Below, piece by piece: positions 28,691-37,581 of a stretch of 64,000 nucleotides of DNA (within the stretch, counting starts at the first letter, position 1; every line of letters begins with the position of its first letter). The stretch lies in NCBI RefSeq assembly GCF_004770145.1, contig NZ_RQFW01000016.1, forward strand, positions 124,001 to 188,000, in the 5' to 3' direction. The stretch comes from Leptospira bourretii (lineage in GTDB: Bacteria > Spirochaetota > Leptospiria > Leptospirales > Leptospiraceae). Both the position numbers and the translations under genes were made by a program. The notes under the pieces were generated by a model. It made no database searches. It worked only from the letters and a program-made list of their open reading frames with translations, and was not told the DNA's origin.

Positions 28691-28737
28691 AGATTCCCGC
28701 AGGAAAATATAGGTTTTCTTCTCTTTTTCGTAAATTC

Positions 28738-28784
28738 ACCGAACATCTATGAGACAACTAAAGTCTCTTGGTGTTCGGTTTTCT
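28738..28784 (+). terminator. Rho-independent terminator of the FecR lipoprotein gene
   Basis: Two-part stem: outer ACCGAACA / TGTTCGGT and inner GAGAC / GTCTC with a seven-base loop, followed by TTTTCT. It lies 47 bases past the stop codon. Confidence 0.85.
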
Positions 28785-28948
28785 CATCAAAAAGTAACAG
28801 TGATCAGTTGGATGGCTGATACTTGATTTCATAAAAGCCAAAAAAACTCTCTACCAAATGGGAGATCTCAACCTAATGCGACAAAGTAAATTGTAGATTT
28901 AAGGTAAAACCAGAACTAAAGAAAACGCAATCTTAGTAAAACTACCAA

Positions 28949-29004
28949 AAATCTGAATTTTGAATATGGAAATTAATTTCCAATTGAATCTAAAATTCAG
29001 ATTT
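28949..29004. promoter_or_regulatory. Nested palindrome upstream of the chemoreceptor gene
   Basis: Outer arms AAATCTGAATTTT / AAAATTCAGATTT (13 bp, perfect) enclose a second perfect palindrome GGAAATTAATTTCC (28968-28981). It ends 59 bases before the chemoreceptor ATG. It has no T-run on either side, so an operator or cruciform is more likely than a terminator. Confidence 0.6.
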
Positions 29005-29063
29005 CAAACCTAAGAAACGGTAATCTATTTACAAAATATAGAAAACACCTAAGATCGATCTTT

Positions 29064-31136
29064 ATGAGTATACGCAAAAGGGTTTCTCTTTCCATTGCAG
29101 GAATTTTATTTATTGGATTTGTTGTGTTAACCACATTTCAAATCTATCGCACAGCCACTGACCTAAATGCCGAAATTAAGGAAAATTCAAAAGTCACTTC
29201 TGAAAAATGGTCTTTTGAAATCCAAGAACATCTCAATGCCATGATGGGTGTGATTCGGGGCTTCCGATTTGCTTTGTTTTATACCTCACCTCCTCGAGAA
29301 TCTATGATCAGTAGTATGAGAGAGATCCTAGAACGTAACGATGATATTTTTGCTATTTGGCTTTGTTATGAACCGAACGCCTACGAAGGACGAGATATTG
29401 CTTTTGTTGGAAAACCTGGCCATGATAAAACAGGGAGATTTATCCCCTATATACACCACACACCGGATGGAAAAATCAGTTTGGAGCCATTGGTGGATTA
29501 CGATAATCCGAATGGAGCAGGGGATTATTACCTTCAAGTTAAAAAATCAAATAAGGCAAAAGTCTTTGGACCTTACGAATATTTGGCGGGTGGAAAAAAA
29601 ATTCAAATGATTTCACTTGTTGTACCAATTTATCCAAAGGGAAAATTTTTAGGAGCTGCGGGCATTGACTTAGATATCGCAACACTCCAGGAAAAAATTG
29701 GAGATACAAAGCCGTTTCGGGGGCAAGGAAGAATTGCATTTTTGTCATCTAACGGAACTTATGTGATGTATGGGCAAGACCAGACCAAATTAGGAAAAAA
29801 AATAGAAAATCCTGATCATCTTAAATATTATTTAGAGAATCTTAAATTGGGGAAAAGTTTTACGATCCAACATGACGGATATACAGATTATTTCTCTCCT
29901 TTTCATATTGGAAAAGATCCGCAATTTTGGGCATTACAAGTAAGTATCCCTGATTCTATTTTTAGCGATCAAATTACAAAGGTTATTCTTAGTTCCACTT
30001 TGATCTCCATTGCTATTTTAGTCGTGGTTCTGTTTTTTCTTAACTTTGTATTTAAAAAACAAATCAGTACTCGTTTGGAAAGGGCGATGGAATTTTCATC
30101 TCAAATTGCGAATGGAAACTTGGCTATCAATGCAGAGGAAATTAACCAGGATGAAATTGGTAGTTTACTACATTCAATGAATCGAATGAAGAATAGTTTG
30201 GTTTCTATCATTGCCGACATAAAATCCACCGTTGAAAAACTAGGCAGCCAATCGAACAAGATGGCGTCCACTTCACAAAACCTTTCTGACACATCACAAG
30301 CGCAAGCTTCTGCCGCTGAAGAATCCTCCGCTGCTATTGAAGAATTATCTGCTTCAGCTGATAATGTTGGTAAGTCGATGGAAGATGCTGTTGTCAAAAT
30401 GAAAGAGATCGATAAATCAGTGTTAACTCTTAGGGAAGAAGTCCAAAATATAAATAAGGAAATGGAGTATCTCGCTAAGTTTGCTTCTGAATCGAGAGAA
30501 CATGCCGTAGTGGGTGAAACTGCAATGAATGAATCCACAAAAGCCATGGAAGACATCGGAGAAAAAGCTGAACGAATTAGTGAAGTATTGGATATCATAA
30601 CGGAAATTTCTGAAAAAACCAATCTACTCGCCTTAAATGCTGCAATTGAAGCCGCAAGAGCTGGTGATGCAGGAAGAGGGTTTGCTGTCGTTGCAGAAGA
30701 GATTGGGAAACTAGCATTACAAACCGGTGCTTCGGTAAAAGAAATTGGCGATCTTGTTATCTCTACAAACTCAGCTGTCGAAAATGGAAACAAAAAGGTG
30801 ACTGAGGCGGCCCAAGTATTAAATTTACTGAATAGCCGAGTGAAAGAATTTGAAACATCCGCAACAAGGGTTTTGGAATCAGTTCTATTACAAGAAAATA
30901 ATGCGAAAGACATCGCTCAAAATTCAAATCTACTCACCAACTTGAACTTACAAATTGAAGATGCAGTATTTGAACAAAAAAGGGCAACTGAAGAGATATC
31001 CAAAACAATCATAAGTATCTCGAACGGAACCCAAGATGTAGCAACTGGATCTGACCAGTTAACGATTGTTGCTGCAGAAATTGCTTCTCAAGCTTCCTAC
31101 CTTTCCACTCAGGTAGAAAGGTTTAAGCTCAAGTAA
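29064..31136 (+). CDS. Methyl-accepting chemotaxis protein (Cache sensor)
   Basis: Transmembrane chemoreceptor of 690 aa that would control CheA at the pole. N-terminal helix (about 8-30), a large periplasmic double-Cache region (about 35-300) with [16 protein letters not shown] and [22 protein letters not shown], second helix (about 308-332), HAMP (about 335-390), then the MCP signalling coiled coil. The CheA/CheW-contact hairpin reads [38 protein letters not shown], fully conserved. The [14 protein letters not shown] stretches look like methylation helices. The ligand is unknown; Cache domains commonly bind amino or organic acids. No che genes are nearby. Confidence 0.96.
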   Translation: MSIRKRVSLSIAGILFIGFVVLTTFQIYRTATDLNAEIKENSKVTSEKWSFEIQEHLNAMMGVIRGFRFALFYTSPPRESMISSMREILERNDDIFAIWLCYEPNAYEGRDIAFVGKPGHDKTGRFIPYIHHTPDGKISLEPLVDYDNPNGAGDYYLQVKKSNKAKVFGPYEYLAGGKKIQMISLVVPIYPKGKFLGAAGIDLDIATLQEKIGDTKPFRGQGRIAFLSSNGTYVMYGQDQTKLGKKIENPDHLKYYLENLKLGKSFTIQHDGYTDYFSPFHIGKDPQFWALQVSIPDSIFSDQITKVILSSTLISIAILVVVLFFLNFVFKKQISTRLERAMEFSSQIANGNLAINAEEINQDEIGSLLHSMNRMKNSLVSIIADIKSTVEKLGSQSNKMASTSQNLSDTSQAQASAAEESSAAIEELSASADNVGKSMEDAVVKMKEIDKSVLTLREEVQNINKEMEYLAKFASESREHAVVGETAMNESTKAMEDIGEKAERISEVLDIITEISEKTNLLALNAAIEAARAGDAGRGFAVVAEEIGKLALQTGASVKEIGDLVISTNSAVENGNKKVTEAAQVLNLLNSRVKEFETSATRVLESVLLQENNAKDIAQNSNLLTNLNLQIEDAVFEQKRATEEISKTIISISNGTQDVATGSDQLTIVAAEIASQASYLSTQVERFKLK

Positions 31137-31177
31137 TTTTATTAGTTTAAGTTCTTTCAAACAACTCAAATGAACCT

Positions 31178-31212
31178 AGTATTTGCGGTTCTACTTTTAA
31201 ATCGCAAATACT
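31178..31212. other. Hairpin between convergent chemoreceptor and porin genes
   Basis: Perfect 10-bp arms AGTATTTGCG / CGCAAATACT with a 15-base loop, overlapping the last codons of the porin. No T-run follows on either strand, so it may slow transcription or protect 3' ends rather than act as an intrinsic terminator. Confidence 0.4.
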
Positions 31213-33011
31213 GTTTGAAATGTAGCCATTGTAGCTGTTGGACTCAAGTCATATCGATGTAGAGGATCAGTTTCCAGTGGATTATTCTTTTGGTTGCGGA
31301 TTGCATCGCCTGCCTTAATCACAGTTGCTCCAAACCAAAACGATACATTTTCGAATGGGGTGATGATATAGATAAAGTTTAATTCAGTTGCTACTAGATT
31401 CCCTAACTTGGGTTTTGTTGGATTGTATGCTTCGGTATTATAATAATCTTCTGTTGATGCTGTCTCTCCTGTTGCCTTACTTCCAGCAACATAATTATTG
31501 TTATCATAATAACCATCTTGTAATTTCACTTTATAATACCAATGTGGGTTGATAATAAAAGTCCCGTAATTTGATGATTCGTATTTTAGATGTAATGAGT
31601 AGTCTTTGATATTTTGCCAAAAGACAAGACCAGAGTTTCCATTCCCTGCAAACGGTAAGGAGCCTCCTGCCATTCGTCTTGTTGCAAATAGGGGATTGTA
31701 AGTAGCAACGCTAGAATCATTTCGGTTTGGATCACCTGATGCTTGCACATATTGAACTCCTATTCGAAATTCTTTTACTGGAGTATATCCAAGTTGAACT
31801 GCAACGATATTTGCTTTGTAACGAACTGCTTCTGAAAGGGGAGGTGGTTCCCCGGTTTTTTGATTTGTTGAGTAAAACCCATTTTGATTTAACCAATCCG
31901 GAGTTACTCGTTCTCCATTAAAACCAGTTTGCCAAGCTGCTTCCACCATCCAGTCAATTCCGGTTGTATCAGGAAGAGCGTTATTTTTAGTTCGATTGGT
32001 TAGTCGAAAACCTGAGGTATTCAGTTGATCGTCACCACGGTAGTTTCTTGTTTCTGAAAGGGCTGGAGGAGTAGATGCTTTTCTTTGTTGTTTAAATAAA
32101 CTGTAATTATACAAGTCAATTCCAAGCCAATCGGCTACTTTCCAGTTATAATGAACTCCACCATAATAAGAATCTCCTATACCACCTAACTTTGTTGAAT
32201 TGTTTGATACAATGCTGTTTGAATTATTTTCTGCTCCGATGACTGAGCCAAAAACGTCCAATGTATGATTGCTGATTTTACCTGTAAACCTAAGTGCATC
32301 AAATGAGTTACCGTTTAAGCTATCGTTTCGGGAACCAAGGATCCTACCGTCTCCGAATTCTAAAATTTGCCTGCCTGTCCTTAATCTAAATGCCTGATTC
32401 GTTGTTTTTAAATCTAAAAAAGCTTCCCGGATCCCTGTATAATTATTTATTGCAACTTCTCTTTGTTTGGTTGTGTCAACTGTTGTTCCTGCATTTGCAA
32501 TAGCTGCATATTTCTGTTCCGCATTTCCGCTTGAGACTACCTCGCCTCCCCAAAGGCGTACATCTTGTAATGTAATTTTGAATAGTACATTCTCGTTGAT
32601 ATCTCCTAGGATAAAAAATTGTGTTTGAGTTAACGCGTTGTTTCTGTTATCCGGTGTTGATTTATCGAAATCTGTATTATTCAAGGAATCCACTTTCGGT
32701 CGAATTCCAAACCCAACCCGAAACTTATCAGCAAACCAAAGGCTTTTATTCTCTTGGATTGCCTTTCTTTGTTTGCTCGTGACTTGCAAACTTCTCAAAT
32801 ATTCGCCTGATAGATTACCGATCTGTTGGCTTTGGTACCCTTCCTTTTTTTCTTCTTTTGGTTGTTGGGGGAATGGCTCGGAAACTGTCTCTACTTTGGG
32901 AGTTGTGTTTGGCTCAGCTTGGGCATAAATACCACTTACTGGGAATCCTACCAGAATGAAGGAAACCGAAAGGAAAAGAAAGGGAGTCAATTTTGATATT
33001 CGCTTGCTCAT
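31197..33011 (-). CDS. Outer-membrane porin, alginate-export type
   Basis: Predicted outer-membrane beta-barrel of 604 aa. An N-terminal signal peptide with SVSFILVGFPVSGIYAQA precedes a Pro/Glu-rich linker; the remainder shows alternating aromatic beta-strands, with LRTGRQILEFGDGRILGSRN and WLGIDLYNYSLFK typical of the alginate_exp/porin-like family, and a barrel-type end TMATFQTVFAI. Such proteins form passive channels; alginate itself is not implied. Its upstream region contains strong inverted repeats (33291-33374). It is convergent with the chemoreceptor. The barrel assignment is firm and the substrate unknown. Confidence 0.82.
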   Translation of the reverse strand: MSKRISKLTPFLFLSVSFILVGFPVSGIYAQAEPNTTPKVETVSEPFPQQPKEEKKEGYQSQQIGNLSGEYLRSLQVTSKQRKAIQENKSLWFADKFRVGFGIRPKVDSLNNTDFDKSTPDNRNNALTQTQFFILGDINENVLFKITLQDVRLWGGEVVSSGNAEQKYAAIANAGTTVDTTKQREVAINNYTGIREAFLDLKTTNQAFRLRTGRQILEFGDGRILGSRNDSLNGNSFDALRFTGKISNHTLDVFGSVIGAENNSNSIVSNNSTKLGGIGDSYYGGVHYNWKVADWLGIDLYNYSLFKQQRKASTPPALSETRNYRGDDQLNTSGFRLTNRTKNNALPDTTGIDWMVEAAWQTGFNGERVTPDWLNQNGFYSTNQKTGEPPPLSEAVRYKANIVAVQLGYTPVKEFRIGVQYVQASGDPNRNDSSVATYNPLFATRRMAGGSLPFAGNGNSGLVFWQNIKDYSLHLKYESSNYGTFIINPHWYYKVKLQDGYYDNNNYVAGSKATGETASTEDYYNTEAYNPTKPKLGNLVATELNFIYIITPFENVSFWFGATVIKAGDAIRNQKNNPLETDPLHRYDLSPTATMATFQTVFAI

Positions 33012-33397
33012 AGGTGAAGTCAGTAATGGAACAAGGTTCCAGTATTACAAACAAAAAATCGCTATAGCAGATAAAAAATCCGTAAAAATGAAATTTATCC
33101 TCTATTTAATACCGAATTTTCCCTTTTCTGGTTCTAATTGCAAATAAAAGGCCATATTCGATTTTTTTGGGAAAATCTATCGCTTGGTTATTCGTCCTTT
33201 TGTTCGGTTGCGATCGGTTTTTTCGTTTTGAATGGGGAGAAGTGCGACGGGAAAAGGTGTACTTGGGTGAAAGTTAAAGTTGGTGAAAAAGGTAAGTCAC
33301 TAAATAAGGAAAGTGACTTACCTTTTCGTGCGACTTACCAAAGTGAGCCAGTTCCGAAGGTAACTTGCTCACTTAAGTTCAATTGTTAAAAAAATTC
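33012..33397. other. Intergenic region rich in inverted repeats
   Basis: About 385 bases upstream of the porin and downstream of the CitE-like gene. Besides the bidirectional terminator at 33286-33325 there is a second 8-bp inverted repeat AAGTGAGC / GCTCACTT (33341-33348 and 33367-33374), and the string ACTTACC occurs twice. A small plus-strand ORF crosses these structures and is not believed. Confidence 0.6.
33286..33325. terminator. Bidirectional terminator carrying the ACTTACC repeat
   Basis: Perfect 11-bp stem GGTAAGTCACT / AGTGACTTACC with a 10-base loop (33291-33322). On the minus strand it is followed by TTTTTC, so it would end transcripts of the CitE-like gene; on the plus strand TTTT follows. 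Its right arm matches a repeat inside the gene at 51212-52030. Confidence 0.8.
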
Positions 33398-34390
33398 TTA
33401 GTTTGAAAAGAATCGTTTCTCTACTTCATCTGGAAGTTTTTGTCCTGTGAGTTTTGCTCGTTGGACAAGTTCCCAGAAATATCGGTATGTGGCTCGGTCA
33501 TGTAAGTCACCATCATGTTGGATTGGACCCCATTCTGCATCTTGAGCTTTGATTAGAATGTCACAAGCTGTTTGTGTTTCTGCAAAGTTCGGAGCCATTG
33601 CATCCAAAATAGATTGGATTTGTGCAGGATAAATGGACCACATACGTAAAAAACCGAATTCATCATGCGCACGTTTCGCATCCGCATAAGTTTGGTAGAT
33701 GTTTTTTAAATCCAAAGTTACGTTATGAGCAGGAATCACCCCATTCATAAGTGCCGCTGCTACCAAGTTTGATTTTCCACGGCGGAGAAGTTCGTGGTCA
33801 AATTGACCAGGAGATTTCATACAAGATGCTGGAATCGCACCATGGTGTCCGGAAATAAAGTCCATTAAACCAAAATCTAAAACTTGTAACCAAGGAAGTG
33901 CTGCAATTTCGAACACATCATTTAACGCACCGTGAGTTTCGATGAGTACGTGAATTGGAATTTCTCTTTTGATTCCTGCTTTTTTGCACGCATCTTGAAT
34001 GTAAGTGATTTGCTCTTTCACCTGACTTGCTTTTGTAGGCTTAGGGATTGTGATGTAAGCAATTACATTTCCTGCTCCCGGTACAAGGATATCAACATCG
34101 CCTCGCCAATGTTCGTTTGTATAATCATGGATACGAACTCCACTCATTTTATGTTTGTTCAGTTCAGAGTTTTGGATACGAACAATCATCTCTGCGTGTT
34201 CTTTTTCTTTTCCAGTTTGGGCACCGTCTTCGCAGTCCATCGTGATGTCGAAAAGTCCACCGAGTTTATTTTGCAACTCAAGGGCTTTAGTGATGAGTTT
34301 TTCAGATCCAGCGAAGTGTTCACAAGCAGGGATGATAGGGAAAGGTTTTTCTCCTGCAAAGAGAGCTGATTGCGGGTGAGTCAGTGCCAT
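33398..34390 (-). CDS. HpcH/HpaI aldolase - citrate lyase beta family (CoA-ester lyase)
   Basis: Cytosolic TIM-barrel lyase of 330 aa in the CitE/malyl-CoA lyase family, which cleaves or condenses (S)-malyl-, citramalyl- or related CoA esters with Mg2+. Supporting text: FDITMDCEDGAQTGKE (metal-ligand Asp region), GVRIHDYTNEHWRGDVD, VLIETHGALNDVFEIA (acidic metal ligand) and DFGLMDFISGHHGA. There is no adjacent citF/citD, so a citrate lyase complex is unlikely; malyl- or citramalyl-CoA metabolism is the better guess. The ATG is preceded by AAAAAGG at good spacing. It ends in a strong bidirectional terminator. Confidence 0.85.
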   Translation of the reverse strand: MALTHPQSALFAGEKPFPIIPACEHFAGSEKLITKALELQNKLGGLFDITMDCEDGAQTGKEKEHAEMIVRIQNSELNKHKMSGVRIHDYTNEHWRGDVDILVPGAGNVIAYITIPKPTKASQVKEQITYIQDACKKAGIKREIPIHVLIETHGALNDVFEIAALPWLQVLDFGLMDFISGHHGAIPASCMKSPGQFDHELLRRGKSNLVAAALMNGVIPAHNVTLDLKNIYQTYADAKRAHDEFGFLRMWSIYPAQIQSILDAMAPNFAETQTACDILIKAQDAEWGPIQHDGDLHDRATYRYFWELVQRAKLTGQKLPDEVEKRFFSN

Positions 34391-34492
34391 TTAGTATACC
34401 TTTTTCGGATTTTTTTACCAAGTTTTGTGAATTTTGCCTGTCGTCCAGGAATTAATGCCAAAATCCGAATGGAACCAATTCTAGGAAGAAAC

Positions 34493-34509
34493 TCACTTAC
34501 CTTTTCGAG
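34493..34509 (+). repeat. Third copy of the CACTTACCTTTTC motif
   Basis: TCACTTACCTTTTCGAG upstream of the CitE and globin genes. The core CACTTACCTTTTC (one base different at its first positions) is shared with the arms at 33312 and 51560. It has no inverted partner here, so it may be coincidence or a degenerate copy. Confidence 0.35.
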
Positions 34510-34550
34510 CTCCTTTCTAAATCTAGGGACTTTCTTTTGTTTGGGGCGAA

Positions 34551-34604
34551 CCCGCTCGTCCCTCGGGGCCGGGCCAGTCCGGGCTTCGCCTTCGGCTCCG
34601 GTCG
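34551..34604. other. GC-rich island between CitE-like and globin genes
   Basis: 43 of 54 bases are G or C, in sharp contrast with the AT-rich surroundings. It contains GGGCCGGGCC and GGGCTTCGCC/TTCGGCTCC strings and is followed by the small palindrome GTCGAA-AA-TTCGAC. It has the look of a dispersed intergenic repeat or an inserted fragment rather than coding sequence. Confidence 0.6.
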
Positions 34605-34652
34605 AAAATTCGACTTCCCCTTCCTGTCCCTTTCGCAAAACTGACTATCAAT

Positions 34653-35084
34653 TTGGATCCTGATCATATATACACACCGCCAGGTGGTCCTCCCCCTCCA
34701 AACCCCAATGTAAAATTTCTTTTTGAAAAATGGGGAGAATCTGCCATTCGCCAACTTGTCTCCGATTTTTATGACCTGGTTGCTCATTCTGAAATTAAAT
34801 GGATGTTTCAGGGGGATTGGGATTTGGCCAAAGAGAAACAAGCGGATTTTATGATCCAAGTGTTAGGTGGTCCAAGTTATTATATAGAAAAATGGGGACC
34901 TGCTAGGATGAGGATGCGCCATTTTGTTTTTCCTATTTCTGAAAAGGAGAGGGAAGTTTGGTTTCGTTGTTATGACGAAGCCTTACAGAAGTTTGATTTT
35001 GAACATGATGACAAAATTGATTTTTTATACTTTTTGGACGGTTTTAGTGCATGGATGGTAAATCGGAAAGATTCTAATCAGTAA
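34653..35084 (+). CDS. Truncated haemoglobin (group II-like)
   Basis: Small haem protein of 143 aa of the 2-on-2 globin family, possibly for O2/NO binding or peroxide chemistry. FLFEKWGESAIRQLVSDFYDLV, KEKQADFMIQVLGGPSYYIEKWGPARMRMRHFVFPISEKERE and the final FLYFLDGFSAWMVN follow group II truncated globins; the proximal His is in MRMRHFVFPI. The start is a TTG at 34653 (reading LDPDHIYTPPGGPPPPNPN), because no in-frame ATG exists before the globin core; no ribosome site is clear. The GC-rich island just upstream makes the 5' end ambiguous. It is divergent from the CitE-like gene. Confidence 0.85.
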   Translation: MDPDHIYTPPGGPPPPNPNVKFLFEKWGESAIRQLVSDFYDLVAHSEIKWMFQGDWDLAKEKQADFMIQVLGGPSYYIEKWGPARMRMRHFVFPISEKEREVWFRCYDEALQKFDFEHDDKIDFLYFLDGFSAWMVNRKDSNQ

Positions 35085-35220
35085 ATGGCTCCATTAGCGA
35101 GTGTTAAAAGGTTTTTCTTTTCCGATTTGATTTATCCAAGGAATTCGGAAGCTAAATTAGTTCTTGTATAAATTGAAGTTACCTCAATGGTTTGTGCATA
35201 CTTCCAAATAGTGAGACCTT

Positions 35221-35949
35221 ATGCTTTCAAAATTTATCACTTCGGTTTTGTTCCTTACCTTGTTTTCTTGCGCAAGTAGGGGTATTCCATTAGAAACTCG
35301 TTTACATACAAAATCGAATATTTCTCTTCAGTGTCAGACGATAGAGACTGAAATCAGAACCTTTAGAGTTTTATTTCTACTCCCAATTTATCATTCTCAA
35401 AGTTTTGAAGCAACAAGTAACGGTTATGTGATCGAAACAAAATCTTATGCAAAACCTTTGGACATCATCATCACAACTTTGGGTTTTCTTTTTTCAGTAA
35501 ATTCCTCAACGGATTATATTCGTTCCTGTCCTTGGGAGCAAGTGGAAAAATCGATGAAAGGGAATGGTGACGGTGAAAATAACTTGGAAAAATCGAAACT
35601 TGCTTTTTGGAAACCGGTGGGAAGTTCTGAACCAATCGAATCTATTTTTTTTGAGTCGGACGACTATAGATTAAACGAAGAATCTATTAATAAACTGGTT
35701 GTTTTAGGCCAAAAGATACTAAAACCCGAAGAAAAAGTGCAGGTGATTCTATATGGGAAAGTCAACACTGTGGGTGATGTAGGTTTCCAAATTCGACTTC
35801 TTAAACGTCGTTACGATGAAATTAAATCAAAGCTTTCAAAAGAATCGTCGATTGATACCAATTCAATCATCCCAATTATTGGTGAAAAAGAAAATTCTGC
35901 AGATTCAAAATCTAATTCTACAATACAAATTTATTTATTAAAGAATTAA
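35221..35949 (+). CDS. Hypothetical lipoprotein with OmpA-like C-terminal part
   Basis: Exported lipoprotein of 242 aa: signal MLSKFITSVLFLTLFSC with lipobox-like LFSC. The middle has a hydrophobic stretch (LDIIITTLGFLFSV). The C-terminal part (about 140-240) with IESIFFESDDYRLNEESINKLVVLGQKIL and VQVILYGKVNTVGD, then RLLKRRYDEIKSKL, resembles the strand-helix pattern of OmpA/peptidoglycan-binding domains, but the conserved Asp/Arg pair is degenerate. Related genes were not recognised. A bidirectional terminator follows. Function unknown. Confidence 0.72.
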   Translation: MLSKFITSVLFLTLFSCASRGIPLETRLHTKSNISLQCQTIETEIRTFRVLFLLPIYHSQSFEATSNGYVIETKSYAKPLDIIITTLGFLFSVNSSTDYIRSCPWEQVEKSMKGNGDGENNLEKSKLAFWKPVGSSEPIESIFFESDDYRLNEESINKLVVLGQKILKPEEKVQVILYGKVNTVGDVGFQIRLLKRRYDEIKSKLSKESSIDTNSIIPIIGEKENSADSKSNSTIQIYLLKN

Positions 35950-35953
35950 TCAA

Positions 35954-35991
35954 AAACCCACGCGGAATTGTAATTTCGTTTGGGTTTTTTT
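35954..35991. terminator. Bidirectional terminator between lipoprotein and OTC-like genes
   Basis: Stem AAACCCA / TGGGTTT with an inner imperfect CGCGGAAT / ATTTCG helix, followed by TTTTTTT on the plus strand and a run of A (T on the minus strand) at the other side. It sits between two convergent stops. Confidence 0.8.
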
Positions 35992-35993
35992 GT

Positions 35994-36926
35994 CTAATTG
36001 TGGTTTTCTAAAAGTTTTAGGATAACAGCCTTTTGTGCATCCAATCTGTTTTCTGCCTGAGTGAAAATGATTGAGCGATCGCTTTCAACCATCTCTCTCG
36101 TGATTTCATAACCTGCATGGATAGGCATATCATGCATCACTTTTGCTTTTGTGTTTTTTAAGAGTTCCGAATTAACCTGATATGGCATCATCAATTGAAT
36201 TCTTTCTTCTTTTTCTTTTTGAAACTTTGGGTCATTAAAATATTCCATATCCACCCAAGTATCTGTATAAACATAATCTGCACGAGTCACAGCTTTTTTG
36301 ACATCTGTTTCCCAGGAAATAGTGCCTTTCTTTTTTGCTCGTTCTATCGATTCTTTGACAATAGAATCATCTGAAGCAATCGGTGTTACAAGTGTTAAGT
36401 GGATTTCCAGAGCGGCAGTGATTTCAATGAGAGAGTTTGCTACATTATTATGTACGCCAATATAGCATAGATTTTTCTTCTGCCAGTCGTTTGGTGAATC
36501 CATTACTATAGTCAGTATATCTGCAAGAGATTGGCAAGGATGAAATAAATTGCAACATCCATTGATCACAGGCACTGTTGAACCAGATTTTAATACAAGA
36601 AGATCTTCGTGTTTTTTGAGTCGAGCCATAATGATGGCAACATTACTAGAAAGATACTTTCCTTCGAAATCAATATCAGAAAGTAGGAAGTTGGAAGCCA
36701 TCCAATCTAGAAAAATTGCGTGTCCACCAAGTTCAGTCATTCCTGCTTCGAAAGATACCCTGGTTCTTGTTGATGTTTTTTGGAATAACATTGCAAGAGA
36801 CCGCCCAGCCATATGTCCCGAAAAATAAACGCGATTTTTCTTTACATAGACTGCAAACTCGAGGAGTTCTCGGATTTCTCCGTCGCTCCAATCTTGCCAA
36901 GATATCAAATGTTTGACTTGGGACAT
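35994..36926 (-). CDS. Ornithine/aspartate carbamoyltransferase family protein with altered active-site motifs
   Basis: Cytosolic transcarbamylase of 310 aa. The carbamoyl-phosphate site is intact: STRTR at 52-56 and FHPCQSLAD with HPCQ at 129-132; the C-terminal QAENRLDAQKA favours the ornithine branch over ATCase. The ornithine-side motifs differ: the usual HCLP is HDMP (265-268) and the DxxxSMG loop reads DTWVDMEYFND (222-232). The second substrate is therefore not safely ornithine. The ATG at 36926, with GGGGAA upstream, is preferred to a GTG at 36938. No other arg genes are adjacent. It could be a lineage-specific ArgF or a transcarbamylase for another amine. Confidence 0.85.
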   Translation of the reverse strand: MSQVKHLISWQDWSDGEIRELLEFAVYVKKNRVYFSGHMAGRSLAMLFQKTSTRTRVSFEAGMTELGGHAIFLDWMASNFLLSDIDFEGKYLSSNVAIIMARLKKHEDLLVLKSGSTVPVINGCCNLFHPCQSLADILTIVMDSPNDWQKKNLCYIGVHNNVANSLIEITAALEIHLTLVTPIASDDSIVKESIERAKKKGTISWETDVKKAVTRADYVYTDTWVDMEYFNDPKFQKEKEERIQLMMPYQVNSELLKNTKAKVMHDMPIHAGYEITREMVESDRSIIFTQAENRLDAQKAVILKLLENHN

Positions 36927-37014
36927 AGCTTTCCCCACTAATATCGGATCAGATTGGATCCAAATCGAGAGATTCTCGTTAGAAACTAACCTAGAATCCT
37001 GATTTTTTTAAGCT

Positions 37015-37362
37015 TTAGGCTGCCGATTCTGCAATTGACCTGGCTATGATAAAATTAGGTAGGATAAGTTCTTCTGAAAATTTGATCCCGAAGAGGAGTC
37101 CTTGGTCAGTTTCTTTCATCCAGGCAATTTTGCCTTTGAATGAAATACGAGATCTAGTTAAGTCACTTTCAATGATTCCTGTGACAAGGTCTCTGTCTTT
37201 TATTTGGATATCCTGGTCGACCGAACCACTCACCCCAAGTTCCGAAATATTTCCAATTTTTGCGAGTAGGAATTCCGGCCTTTCATTAATAGAAAAGAGT
37301 TTTAAGACCAAATCATCCCAGTCCAAAGATTCAATTCGATCGGTTCGTCTTGTATTTAACAT
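37015..37362 (-). CDS. PilZ-domain protein
   Basis: Small protein of 115 aa made almost entirely of one PilZ domain, the classical c-di-GMP receptor. The RxxxR switch motif is RRTDR at residues 5-9 and the second motif NxSxxG is NISELGVSG near 38-46; both are intact, so c-di-GMP binding is plausible. The C-terminal GLLFGIKFSEELILPNFI completes the barrel. No enzymatic domain is attached, so it would act by protein contact. It starts about 280 bases from the divergent cytochrome c peroxidase gene and follows the OTC-like gene's upstream region. Confidence 0.88.
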   Translation of the reverse strand: MLNTRRTDRIESLDWDDLVLKLFSINERPEFLLAKIGNISELGVSGSVDQDIQIKDRDLVTGIIESDLTRSRISFKGKIAWMKETDQGLLFGIKFSEELILPNFIIARSIAESAA

Positions 37363-37581
37363 ATGTAGCTCCTAAAGATCTAAAGCAACTATAAGCATAA
37401 ATCGTGCCAATAGAGTCAGGGAGTTACTTTTTACAGTTTGTCACTTTGTCGCAATTTTGGTGCCATTCATTTGACTAAATCTGTTTGTTTTCGACGAATT
37501 CCTTGGAGCAAGCTGCTCTGTAAATCTTCCAAACTGCTTAATCTCGATGCATATTAATATTATTCCAAATTTAGACTCAAT

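Larger units (their letters stand above)
28691..29063. other. Intergenic region with terminator and nested palindrome
   Basis: About 370 bases without a gene. It contains the FecR terminator (28738-28784) and, near the chemoreceptor start, a nested palindrome (28949-29004). The stretch between is AT-rich with nothing recognised. Confidence 0.6.

Noticed and set aside
30101..30913. Minus-strand ORF of 270 aa inside the chemoreceptor
   Set aside because: Antisense of the Ala/Glu-rich signalling coiled coil, which yields a long Ser/Ala frame by composition.
33138..33389. Plus-strand ORF of 83 aa in the porin/CitE intergenic region
   Set aside because: Runs through two strong inverted repeats including a terminator; composition is not protein-like.
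34381..34638. Minus-strand ORF of 85 aa over the GC island upstream of the CitE-like gene
   Set aside because: Low-complexity Gly/Arg/Pro/Glu product created by the GC-rich stretch; overlaps the CitE start and has no ribosome site.
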